The notes beneath the pieces are model-generated. The model was not told the DNA's origin. It worked only from the letters and a program-made list of their open reading frames with translations, and did not search any database. The position numbers and the translations under genes are program-made. Of a stretch of 64,000 bases of DNA, positions 50,883-61,771 are shown one piece after another (positions within the stretch are counted from its first letter, which is position 1; every line of letters begins with the position of its first letter). Source of the DNA: Tubiluchus corallicola (taxonomy: Eukaryota; Priapulida; Priapulimorpha; Priapulimorphida; Tubiluchidae); NCBI GenBank assembly GCA_030141605.1, contig JAQGDQ010000176.1, forward strand, positions 124,001 through 188,000. The letters are read 5' to 3'.

Positions 50883-51079
50883 GAGTGTCTTTATTTTTTC
50901 TCAGCGTGCCTAAGCAGTTGCACAAATCGAATTTTTCTGGAGGCTGTTTGTGCAGTTCTTCGCAAAATTTGGGTGTATGGGTCCGGGAAAATGCCCGAGG
51001 CGGGAAACTATTATTATATAGATTACTCTATTATTTATATCCCATACCACCGAAATTGATATATACGATGGAGTGTTCT
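50883..51079 (+). other. candidate exon upstream of the channel gene
   Basis: A strong acceptor (GTTTCCTCCTCTTTTCAG, AG at 50881-50882) and a consensus donor (TTCT|GTAAGT, GT at 51080) bracket 197 nt. Two frames are open throughout, neither with recognisable sequence. It lies on the same strand and 1.3 kb upstream of the DEG/ENaC start, so a 5'-UTR exon of that gene is the most economical reading. Low confidence without transcripts. Confidence 0.3.
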
Positions 51080-51209
51080 GTAAGTAATATTTTTCTCAAA
51101 AGTAAGTCTCAAAATAGCGTATTATACAGTTGGCTAAGGTGTCAGACATAGTAAGGGGCGCCAACTAATAATACTTCTCCCTCGCTGTGCCTAAAAACTT
51201 TTACCAGCG

Positions 51210-51690
51210 TTGTTTAAAAGGCTACACAATAGTATATTGAACTGGAGTAAGCGTCACTAAGTGCCATTACGCCATTACCCAATCATAATTTATATATTAT
51301 TTTGTGTAAAAATGGCTAATGATTAATAGTGTGCAACTGAGAAATAATTTTGTTATAATTGCTTTTACCATGGCATCACTTGTAATTATCCCATTAGCTG
51401 CCATGCAACTTGTTAGTCCATTATAAGGTCTCTCGTATGTCTATTGAAGTCGTATGTAACTGAAGTTCAACTATATGTGTTTGCTTCATTCTCTGTGTCA
51501 TCCTGTTATGATCATGGGTCGTTTGTCAGTGTAGCATTATATGTTACAGAGCTATTTAACTGTGAACTTAAAAAAGACCAATTTAGTTTATAGCTACATG
51601 CGTCTGTGCTTTAGAAATGAACAACCTATTATGGTAAGTAGACTCGCTATAATTAATAACACCATTCTGCAGAGTTTTCATAAGCTTGGA
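51210..51690 (+). repeat. downstream copy of a diverged direct repeat
   Basis: Collinear with 48840-49370. In this copy an ATTATG|GTAAGT splice-donor match lies at 51633. The other copy has lost the GT. It ends about 730 bp before the channel start codon, so it may include part of its promoter or 5' UTR. Confidence 0.5.
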
Positions 51691-52225
51691 AAGTTTTCAT
51701 TAAGGTTTAAGATTTGTGGTTACTTTGACAGGTTAGCCAGCTAAAAGATACGTTTGGCTAGAATGAGATTTTTGCACTGTCCGGGATGCCCAGTCGAATC
51801 GGGGTTCGCATCCTCTTCACCCACCTAGATATCACCACACAACCATTGACGGTTTCTCAAATAGGACCTTTGCTAAAAATACTCGTATATTTATGATAAT
51901 ACTATATCCATATATAACTATAAATAACTTTAGTAAAAAGCGAACGTTCGTCCATTAATGAGTTTCAGAATGATAATGATTGCGCAAATATGCAAATGTT
52001 TTCTATACTGCAAAGCTGTATTTTCCAAAAAAGCCAAAAAGGTCAAAAAATAGTGTTTTTTTCCTTGCCGCACATCCATAAGAAAAAATAAACCATTAAT
52101 AAAAAAGATATGTTTTAATATATTTCACGATCCAAATGGTAATAATTTGGTCGAAATTATAACGGAAATTTAGTCACTTACACATATACGAATATGTGCT
52201 TTATTAATTTTATCCTTTCATTTCG

Positions 52226-52233
52226 TATAAATA
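52226..52233 (+). promoter_or_regulatory. candidate TATA box
   Basis: TATAAATA about 195 bp upstream of the channel ATG. If used, transcription would start near 52255-52265. Small upstream ATGs would then lie in the leader unless removed by splicing at 52408. Confidence 0.3.
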
Positions 52234-52388
52234 CAAAGCAAAATTTACTGTCGTGGTCTAAAAACTTTCCGAAGATGCTCTCATTTAAGAAGGAAACAGA
52301 CATCTAGCTTCTGTCGCAGGACAATGAGGACATGATCTTTGTAACAGCTTGTGATGTTTCTAGAATAACTAAAATTTAGTAATAATTC

Positions 52389-52421
52389 TAGTTCGTCTTA
52401 ATTAACAGATACCAAGCAAAA
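52389..52421 (+). promoter_or_regulatory. 3' splice site 13 nt before the channel ATG
   Basis: TTAATTAACAG ends at 52408 and is followed by ATACCAAGCAAAA and the ATG. An in-frame TAG at 52389-52391 fixes the start codon unless an upstream exon is spliced in. The arrangement fits a 5'-UTR intron or a trans-spliced leader. Confidence 0.45.
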
Positions 52422-53350
52422 ATGTCCTTTCGCCAAGTTTTTAATAATTGGGCAGAGAATTCTTCTACCCACGGAGTATCAAATATTCACCGAGAGACAA
52501 CCTTGCTGCGAAAAGTGATATGGATTTTGATATTTATAACTGCTGTTGTTGCAACACTTGCATATACATCAGACAGACTTATTTATTATCTGTCCAAACC
52601 AACTACTGTAGAATTGCGGGAAGTGTTCACCAGTGACTTTGATTTTCCTGCAGTGACAGTTTGCATGGACTGTGGTATTCGTTTTAGCAAAATGATGCAG
52701 GCATTGAGAAATCGTGTAAAAATCACAGAAGACAACATGAAGGACTTGTTTGTCAGTACTGATGACACCGAATACTTTTGTCGGCTTGATGACCTTAACA
52801 ACAAGTTTAAAGGGATAGAATACGAAAAACAAAGCAAGTGTAGTGTGATTCGAAATACATGGATTTCTGGTACCTACGATACCAACTGTTTTACGTTCTA
52901 CACAGACATTTCCAGAATTGAGCCGCCCATAATTCGAAGCCAGTTTGTAAAAAAAATCGGGGGAACGACCCGACTGTTGCTGAAAATGGATCTTGACTGG
53001 ACCGATTGTACATTAAACAGGCAAAATAGGGAATTTGTAATAGTGGCGGTGCATCCCAAGTCTCAGCGTCGGATTAACAGTTTCAAAATTTTCAGACCAG
53101 ATAATGGAGCAATTCTCGCAAGTGTCGATGTCTACAACTCATCCACTACTCGAATCGCGGTTGATGGAGTGTGTGATTCCACGTCTCCTGATATTCCTTT
53201 TTCTGTAGGGCACGAAGCTCGCTGGCACAACTGCATTTGTAAGGCACAATCAAAAGTTTGTGGTTGCATGTCTGGCAAAATATGTAGTCATCTTATCTAT
53301 TACAATATGACTTCTCAAACAGAACGATGTTCACCAAAAGAAATTACAGA
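52422..53350 (+). other. DEG/ENaC coding exon 1
   Basis: Encodes residues 1-309 and two bases of codon 310: N-tail, TM1 and roughly the first half of the extracellular domain. The 5' splice site is ACAGA|GTAAGT at 53350/53351. Reading on would hit TAA at 53352, which confirms the exon end. Confidence 0.93.
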
Positions 53351-55007
53351 GTAAGTTTATTTGTTTTACTCAAATTTACTTTTTATCTTAAATTTCGTAG
53401 CGCAAAAATAAACTAGGCGGTACAACTGCGATCTAACGTGGCGTTAATCTGGCATCCAGTATATGCGCTATGCAGATGCGGAATTATATAAAATCGGTTT
53501 ATATTGTTTTCAATGAATACATTTATCTGAACTGCGTTATTTTGTCTACAGCTATTTCTTATTGATTTTTTTATTCCGGAGCTATTTCGTAGGTGGATAA
53601 CGCATTCCGGATGCCAGGTAAACGCGACTTTATATAAGGCCTCGCAGGTCGTACATCACTGACTCACACACACCATGTTTGTCACTAATTTTTTATTTTA
53701 TTATTTTAATTATTATTTTAGTATTATTACTTTATTTTAAACATAAGTTCATAACACGAAAACACAACATAAAAATAAAAGTACACTAAGAATACAAAAA
53801 ATAATGACAATAATAAGTAAATAAATTAACACATAAATTATATTCATAAATGTAAATCTCCAGCACAGTGAGATCACATGTTACATGAGAACCCACACGC
53901 TATATACACTCGCATAATTTATACTAATGGTTCTAATTAACTGACTGTCTGACCATCTCTTCGCTGTTATGTTTCATGTTCCTCAGTAATAAAAACTGTA
54001 CCCAGAGAATCAGCACGTGTCACCTCGACGCCCAATACCTTAAGGACTTAGTAGTTGTTATCTTTTCAAGGCAAGAGGACGAGCACAGTATCATTTGTGA
54101 ACATGAACAATCTATTTACTCGCCTAACTGGCAATTACCTACTTACCTACAAACTTAGCTAACTACTACCTGCCTGCCTATTCACCTGCCAGTTTTATTT
54201 TCTCTGTTTTTTGTTGTTAGTCGATGGAAAGAATAATAACTGTATTGACAGTAATGTTGAAATTACGCAACATTTGGAATACATCATTCATGTTGCAGGT
54301 GTAGGGAAAGGGGAGGAAATGAGGAATTGCTCTCGCAAAATGAATACGACTGTGTCTTTGCTTTACCGGAATGCACTGAGATTGTCTATGATGAGTTTTG
54401 GGAAGGAGCATCTGACTGGAGCGCTTCAACAGAGATTCACCATTCTGATCCTAATAAAGGATTGTATCCAAGCATCAGATACTTCACGGATAGGTTAGAA
54501 CACCACAATGATACAGAAAATGACTTGGCAAAGGATTTCCATCTCCTGGAACAATGCAAGGAACAATGTAATGCAGGGCCTAAAGGAATATGTAGAGCAG
54601 TATGTTGGCAATACCAGCTAAACGAGATTTATTTACCTGAAAATTATACGCAGCTAGGGTTCTTGAATTTACCTACGAATTTACCCTTCAATTCTTCTAT
54701 CTACGCTCACGAGGCCTATGAAGGTTACCGTAATTCACGTGACAACGTTCCAAAACTGGAAATTTCAGTGAGATTAGGCGATTCACACTATACAGAAGTT
54801 ACTGAAACGTATGCCTACGATATTATAAACTTTGCAGCAGATGTTGGAGGTTTGATAGGCCTTTTCTTGGGCTTGTCAGTAATAGCACTTGTAGAAATGA
54901 TACAACTATTAATTGAATTAATAATTACCTGCTCCACCAACAGGCAGAAATCGACTGTTGTAATGGATTTGAAGAAAATGTCTTCAAAACAGGCTAATAA
55001 ATTTTGA
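52422..55007 (+). CDS. DEG/ENaC (amiloride-sensitive Na+ channel family) subunit, two coding exons
   Basis: The joined product of 52422-53350 and 54299-55007 is 545 residues, within the usual 450-700 of degenerin / epithelial sodium channel subunits. These assemble as trimers to form plasma-membrane cation channels gated by peptides, acid, mechanical force or left constitutive. Visible hallmarks are the N-terminal His-Gly gating motif at residues 17-18, TM1 at about 32-49, and the post-TM1 motif FPAVTVC at 75-81. A Cys-rich extracellular loop carries C-x-C pairs in exon 1 and Cys 396/400/408/412 in exon 2. Pre-TM2 DVGG starts at Asp491 with a small residue, Ala490, at the degenerin position. 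TM2 spans about 493-519 with the selectivity-filter GxS as Gly501-Leu-Ser503. Both tails are short (about 30 and 26 residues). Potential extracellular N-glycosylation sites occur (NSST, NMTS, NYTQ, NSSI). No frame break is seen. The ligand and orthology group cannot be told from sequence alone. Confidence 0.95.
53351..54298 (+). other. DEG/ENaC intron, 948 bp, phase 2
   Basis: GTAAGT...TTGCAG, canonical. It splits the Glu310 codon inside the Cys-rich extracellular domain. It holds a 191-bp inverted-repeat element (53438-53628), an A/T-rich tract at 53690-53860 and degenerate CCTA-type tetranucleotides near 54119-54197. Confidence 0.93.
53438..53628. mobile_element. MITE-like inverted-repeat element in the channel intron
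   Basis: The termini GTGGCGTTAATCTGGCATCC (53438-53457) and the reverse complement of GTCGCGTTTACCTGGCATCC (53609-53628) are imperfect 20-bp inverted repeats with a shared CTGGCATCC. A related partial copy lies at 44938-45040. It is non-coding, and its size suits a non-autonomous DNA transposon. Confidence 0.65.
54299..55007 (+). other. DEG/ENaC coding exon 2
   Basis: Starts after TTGCAG at 54298 with G completing codon 310 and Cys311 next, and continues to TGA at 55005-55007. It encodes the rest of the extracellular Cys-rich domain, the pre-TM2 loop, TM2 with the GxS filter and a 26-residue Lys/Ser-rich tail. The frame has no stop between the acceptor and the terminal codon. Confidence 0.93.
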
Positions 55008-55333
55008 TTTTTCTGGTCATTCTTTTCGCGATTATGTCTTCTGCAACATAAAATTTGTAAGTTATAGTAAAGTGTGTGCCCTGTTAGTTATGCGTACTTA
55101 GTTAATTAGTGAACTTCCGTAATTAATTGCTGAATGTGATATCTTGATCGCTTAAGTTTCCACCTAATGCGTTTTAGGTGTTTTTAGTTCCTGAAACCTA
55201 AAAAAATAATTTATTTTTTACGCAGCGAAATTAATTTTACAAATTAAAATGCCAGGCTAAAACTTCATGGTAAGCGAAGCATGGTTATTTCTTTTTTTTC
55301 AAATCACTTTCTTATCCAAGTCCAAATGAAACA

Positions 55334-55339
55334 AATAAA
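55334..55339 (+). terminator. candidate poly(A) signal of the channel gene
   Basis: The first canonical AATAAA after the stop codon, about 327 nt downstream. It gives an ordinary 3' UTR length. The cleavage site is not determined. Confidence 0.4.
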
Positions 55340-57940
55340 ATTCTGATTATGCTTTACCAACTGTTTTGAGCTTCTAGTTTTAGTTCAGCTTTGCTATCAC
55401 ACACTTTAAGCGATACGAGTATATCGTACGCATTATGACACGTATTTAATATTATTAGAAATGGTGCTTAACAGCAATGTGCCTTGTCTTCGTTAAAGTT
55501 TTCCTTTTGCTGCTGTTTATAAATTTATCAATTTTTTTTACAAATCTAACCGCCGGAATAAAAGGTGAGGGACGACACGGGGCAGGCGTTTAATGGAATT
55601 TAATGACTATTAATCGGTAATTACAAATCCAGTATTCAAAGCTTTCACTCCATCGAAATGGTCTAGCCAGATATCCTCGTAGCTGGTTTATTACGAAAAA
55701 AAGCTAATCTCGTTAAAACACAAGAAAACACTTCATAAATAAAGTTTAAAAAATTCGTCTTAGTACTTTTTTATCTTTAGTATCTTTAGTACTTGCAGAT
55801 AAGACTTGTAAATATAAACTCCCGCGATTGCCGTTAGGCATAGCCATTTAACGGTAAATCGTTTGAAACAAGCTTAGATAACATAGCGTAAAGCTTGAAA
55901 AAATAATCATAGCATTCGCCGTACATTTACTTAAACTAAACAAAAGTACAAATTACTTTACATTGTCAGTAATGTGTTTTTGTGAGTCAGCGGTGCACAC
56001 TGGGAGGGCTATACAGTGCCGTTTTACCAGGTGGCGTGAACATTTTATGTTATTAAGAACTTTCTTTCCAAAAAAGTCTTTTTAACAGGTGAGTGTGTGC
56101 AAAGTAATATAACTTTGTCGAAGAAGTTTATTTGGCATATACTTGAAATTCCCTTTTCTTCTCTTTTAACGGCGTTAATAGGGTGACCGGTGGCTTAGCA
56201 GAATTGGGAGAAACGGTGGCATTCTTTTCTAAATGCCGATTATATTAGTGTGAAACCCTGTAGTGTTCTGTATCTTTCATAACTTTGCATGTTTTAATGT
56301 TGCAGTTGAATGTTTAACGACTGTCGCATTACAAACAACTTTCTTAAACACATAGAAGAGAGTTATCTGGCGAGGAAGTGGAAAAAGGAAAGTTTATAAT
56401 TATATCGATCTAGTATAAATGAATTTACTTATTTGATTCCATCGAAAGAGCTTATATTTTAGGCTATGAGTTCTCAAATTTAAGATAAGGTTAAGTAAAA
56501 ATTGTAGGTTGTTTATATAGTGGTGCATGAACAGAAGAGTGACGACGACAATGGTCTGTCTTTATTAGCTTATTAACTTCTTTTTGTAGAGTTGTGATGA
56601 CCCTGATCGTACGGAAATCAAAGAGGGGCGTGCTGTGTTAGTTTTACACCTCATAACAGAACAGAGTTAGTAACGTAGGCACTAAATGTATGGATGCAGA
56701 TCGGCCTAAGGCGGATGTTAAAAATACGGGGGACTATGGCCTATTTGCACTCTATATACACTAATGGATCTGAAGAAAAAGAAAGATCAAATGGCAAATA
56801 TTAAAATAATTAATCAAACAATTTAATCATCAACAAATTCCAAAGTGATTCACAACAGTTTAAGCAAAAGTTTAATAATAATAAAATATAGCAATATTGA
56901 CATAGCTTGAGGTTAGTAGGGTATATACGTTTGCAAAAAGTTCATGTTTGCCCACTATGTACCTAAGTTTTTTCAGGAATACATTTCCTTTAAATCGAGC
57001 AGTTTGTAGAACGGCAACAATACGTCGTAATGTAACCCGTGAGTCTGAATACAGCTCTGATTCCAAACGTCGTCAGAGAAACTACTAATTAGTCTTTACC
57101 AAGCAAGTAGTATTGAAGAACATTAGGCTCGTATACGTGATGTTTACATTATCAGTGCGACATTAGTTACCACCTTGGATGTGGTTCTGTAGTAGGTCGA
57201 TCATTTGTCAGTCAGTGAGTAACTCCACTACTGCAGACTGCAAGCCCACATCTCTGGGACAACTTTGGTTGACGACCACAAGTTATACCAACTAGGCTCT
57301 CACAGTGTCACCATGTACATTACACACCATATCTTGTGTGAAACTTTCTAGTACGAGAAATTCTCTAGTACGCATTTCTCTTCAGATAATATAGCTTCAC
57401 ATATACGAACAAACGACCTGCTCGTTCTGTGTCAAGTTACCGTCTATATCTAAGCAGTGTTACAGGGAAGCCACTCGCTTAAACAGCTATAATTGTATTC
57501 GCCTGTGTATTAATTTTGACTTAGAAAATGCATTATGAACGCCATAGGGCAGACAAGAGTGGGTCAGACGAAATTCAAAAGGGAGTTTGTTAGTAAGTCC
57601 CTACATCCCAACAAAATATCAATAATTGATAATGCAGTTAACTGTCACTGCCAGTAACTAAATATCATACATATCGATTAATTAACTTAAACATGCACCG
57701 CGAATGGGGCTTAATGTTGCATAAGCATAATGTGAGAATTATTAAATGTAGGCCGAAACATGACAGGAGTGAAATAGTGTCGTGCGCTTACAAAATAAGC
57801 TTGCAAAATTCTCTTACTTTCTGAAATAAGATGGTGCCCACATTTCAATCATTTTTTAATTTATATTCAGTCATTCGCCGCTCAGGGTAAAGAGCTTTAG
57901 GGTACAATTAAATTTACTTGTCGGAAAATGCCAAAATTCA
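55340..57940. other. no supported gene
   Basis: A/T-rich intergenic sequence. TCTAGTACG is directly repeated near 57347-57370, and TTAACGGCGTTAA at 56167-56179 is a short palindrome. No second DEG/ENaC-like exon was found downstream. Confidence 0.45.
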
Positions 57941-57944
57941 AATA

Positions 57945-58126
57945 TAGGTTTTACATGTCAATTATAGGCCTACGTTAACTCAAATGTAGACTTAGGTAGT
58001 TCAAATGTGTTAACAATGGTTTTCAAGAAATTTTACCAAAACACATTTGAAATTCTTATGTCTGCATTTGACTTACCTAAGTCACATCTGAACTTTCCTG
58101 TGTCTAAATTTGACGTGTAAAACCTA
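57945..58126. mobile_element. 182-bp MITE flanked by TA (Tc1/mariner-type)
   Basis: Left end TAGGTTTTACATGTCAA and right end TTGACGTGTAAAACCTA are inverted and each is flanked by TA, the Tc1/mariner target duplication. Inner parts also fold back: CAAATGTAGACTTAGGTAGT against the reverse complement of TTACCTAAGTC. The whole unit can form a long hairpin. No transposase is encoded. Confidence 0.8.
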
Positions 58127-58129
58127 TAA

Positions 58130-60060
58130 TACTGATTCGTTTATGAACATAAATGAAAATAATTTATTTAATTGATATGTTTACAATGAAAATAAATGTG
58201 TAGCATTTAATGATTTATTTACAGTGAACTATCCAAAAAAAATCAGAATAACAATCAAAAACTAAAACATTCAAACAAAAAACGCAAAACTTAGTTTAAT
58301 CGGAATAAAAAAATGTCACTTTCGTTAATTATCAGTAAATTACAACGAAAGTACGTAAAAGTATCATAAAATAAGAAAATATATAAATCTCCCTATCTGG
58401 GCGTGTGTCCTGTGAGTTTCGTGAACATAGCCCTGTTTGTGTGAGAGTTACTAAACTTTCTTCTTTTATCTTCTTTTATGTCTTCGTTTCCTTTTTGCTT
58501 TCGTTATTGACGAAATTAAAATAAATGTCGGACCCTTGTCAAAATGAAAGCACATTTTTGTTAACTGGAATAATGTCGACATCGACACGTGTAGTGACTC
58601 CATCGTCATTAGGAGAGGTAGAAATTGAATAGATTCTTGATTGCTTTTCTATACAATCTAATACTTATTTTGTACATTATTTGTAACTGCATTCTAACAG
58701 AAATATTTGCATTCACGCTACACTACAAAGTTACATGGAGGTTCCAATTAGGCCCTGAAACCAACCAACGACCACTGTTTGTCGTACAGTCAGGACATTT
58801 TGTGGAACAATGACATTCTTCGCTTGCGTTCAGTTTCACCGGTATTCTACGCAAGCGAATTGTATTTGTTGAATTTTCCGGCACCAGATGGCTCTTGGTC
58901 TTTACTGTGATATTACGTTTCAGTGTACTATTTCGGACTACAACTCAATTCATCTTCAGACATATAAATCAAAATTATCAGCTGTAGTGATAAAATGAAA
59001 TAGTTATAATTCCTTTTAATTACTTTTTACTGATTTTATATTTTTACACCTGTGGGACACCGCTTGCTGTTTCTGGGTTTTGACCTGGCGTAGACTATGG
59101 TGAATGACTAACAAAAATGCACAGGTTTCAAGCAAAAATTTTTACTGTTGTAATTGCTCCCGGTCACTAACTATCAAGATCACATAAGTTACTTTTGTGC
59201 GTTGTTTGATTACCGATTCGTAAAATAAAGTAAATAAAATAGGTAATTAAGTTCATCATAGAACAAGGCTTCACCTTTGTCCACAAAACCTAAGTATGAT
59301 TTTGCTGTGGTTTATTTTGGTTTTCTTACATTTTCATAATATATTTTACTGTTTTTAAGTATCTGAAACGCTACTACAGCTTTTCAGTCTAGTTGGAGTT
59401 TTAGAGTAACATTAAACTATTTTTTTGCATCGCAGAAACTCTAATGATATCGCAGAGTTCTTGTGAATGCGCGGCATTTAAATCTGTAATTGACCTACAA
59501 ATAATCATTTGATAATACTGTGACATGCACGCACAGCAGTGGACGTCATCTTCTTATTTCGCCTTTTATTTTGGTTGAATTTAAACAAAAACCACAATAA
59601 GCAGATGGGAAATAGTGAATTGCAACTGCCATAAATTCGTATTACTTACATAGATACTTAGAGCGGTCTGATGAGGAGCGTTCTAGGATAGTGAAGAATA
59701 GAGATTCCATTCTCTAGATTTTGTCGCCTATGCCCTTTTTATAAGGCTAATGATCCATCCATTTACTTTGTGGTAAAACTAGGAAATACCATCAAAAATG
59801 CGTTGATCAATTACATACGTCAGTTTTCTAATTTTATATATTTTCATGCGCTAATTTTTTCAAATCAATTATCAAATTTTTTTCATTTCCTCTAGGTTTT
59901 AATTTGTCGAATCTGTCGTCCGTTCTTTATACTAGCTTTCCTGAAGCTGAGCAGTCTTATACACAAGTAAGCTGAAAGGAACCTTCTTGTTGTACTTACT
60001 GCCGTCGTGACAGAGAAGCACGTCGGCAAAACATAGTCAAACGTTTGTCATTGCATCCAC
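58130..60060. other. no supported gene
   Basis: A/T-rich sequence. A short frame at about 58573-58620 (MSTSTRVVTPSSLGE, then GAG|GTAGAA) could be a first exon, but the donor is weak and nothing downstream supports it. Confidence 0.4.
58819..58859. repeat. perfect 11-bp-stem hairpin
   Basis: TTCGCTTGCGT at 58819-58829 and ACGCAAGCGAA at 58849-58859 form a perfect stem with a 19-nt loop, GC-rich against the local background. Confidence 0.8.
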
Positions 60061-60067
60061 CTTTAAA

Positions 60068-61771
60068 GGTGCTCAGCCAGGAACCTTCAGGTCGATCACG
60101 CGAGATACCATAATTTAGTCATATAAGATGCTTGGTCATAATATGTGATGTTCAGGTATGGACGTCTACCGAAATGCCGTTAGTACATATGGATGTAAGA
60201 CGTCCACCTAAATGTCGGTCCAAATTGGAGCCCGGATTGAACTTATGGGGTACCAAACTGAAATTAAGTGCAAATGGTGGCTTAGCAAAGCGTGGTCCTT
60301 AAATGCAACAATGACAACTAATTTAAGTGGTATTGACTACCCGCTAGAAAGCAGAACAGCCCGAAATTGGGACCTACAATTAATGTAATAGTTGCCGTCT
60401 GATTTACTTATAAATGATATGTAATCGTCTTGAAGGTTAAGAAATGATATTTTATTTGAAATTCGGTAGCCATCATAAGCTATAAAATCCACTCTATCTG
60501 GCAAGTGGTCAGTACCACTTAACTTGTCATTTATTGATAAGCTATCATTTACATCATTGATTTCAGGTGGTCTTTAATACGTTCTATCAGATCTTAATTT
60601 GGTCCAATGTTTTTGGTAACCGGTAGATACCAGGTGACAATCGAAGTATCTGTCAATACATATTTCAGCCTTTAAGGATGCTTACATATAATTACATACC
60701 ATTTACAAGTAAATCAGATCGTAGCCGCTACATTAATTGTAGGGCCTAGTTTTGGGCACTCCTGCTTTCAGGGTGTCTGGCGGGCAGACAACGCCACTTA
60801 AATAGTCTGTCATTGTTATGTTTAAAGCAACCGGGCCCAATCTTAAACTGTAGGTCAGAACAATCTACTCTTTAAAATATTGAAAGGAAACATATTATTT
60901 TTTTCAAAAATGACTTATGTGAAACAATTATTAGCACACAAACGTAATTTCGCGTTACTAGTTCTTCGCTGTTACATGCATTTCGCCATCCGCTAGTTAG
61001 ACGGCCACTAAAGCCTGCATTTCGGAAACGCATTACACAAAAAACAGGTGCTGTACTTCTCAGTTCAGATGTGTTAGTTTGTGACGAACTGCACACGTTC
61101 GAGAGCTCATGCGTGATAGCGGTAAATTTGAAACTTGAATTTTTATCTTAAAACTAGTTTTAGTACAACATACTGAATATCTTACAGTAACACTGTACTT
61201 CACAAACACGTGCAACACGCTCGTGGAATATTTTTGCTGTTGAAAATTATGTTAGTTTGTGATGTCATCAATAGTTGGGTTTGCCCGCCATTAATAAGTT
61301 TTTAATCTATCATTTAATTATCAGAAACGCTTTTGCAGTATTAATTGTGTTAAAATTTATACTTTTATCGGACTTGCCATAGGGTAGTATATGAAAAATC
61401 ACACTGTCTTCCTTTAAGGTCAAAGATAGGCATCATTTACATTTAATTTTACCCGGTGTCTCCCATCACGGACTTACGTCTCAATTTTGTTCTACATTTA
61501 GGATGTCTGTCGGGCACCTGATGCCACTCAAAAGGTCTGTTGTTATCAATTGCGAGCTCCAAGGATCATAAGCTATAACATAAAATTAAATCAGGCTGAT
61601 ATCTCTTATTTTTGATTTTTGATTAAGGCGATTTTGTGGGGTCGCTTAGAAACTTCTGATATGTATAAACGGCATTCATTCTGAATATCGCATATTATGA
61701 CATTATATATGACTAAATACCGGTATCTCGCTCGATCTATCCGAAGGGTCCTGGCTGAGGGTATGTGCCCA
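60068..61771. mobile_element. complex foldback element with three related arms
   Basis: The left arm, 60072-60500, is matched in reverse complement at its outer end by 61759-61640 (shared CTCAGCCAGGA, GCGAGATACC, ATTTAGTCATATA, TCATAATATG in order). Its inner part is matched in reverse complement by 60830-60600 (shared CAATGACA, ATTTAAGTGG, CTACAATTAATGTA, CTGATTTACTT) and more weakly by 61560-61390. The right side therefore carries two partial copies of the arm in direct orientation to each other. No open reading frame of note lies inside. It is best read as a non-autonomous foldback transposon with a duplicated arm or nested insertion. Confidence 0.65.

Noticed and set aside
51741-51835. 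B-box-like GGTTCGCATCC suggesting another tRNA or SINE
   Set aside because: No A box at proper spacing and no pairing arms were found.
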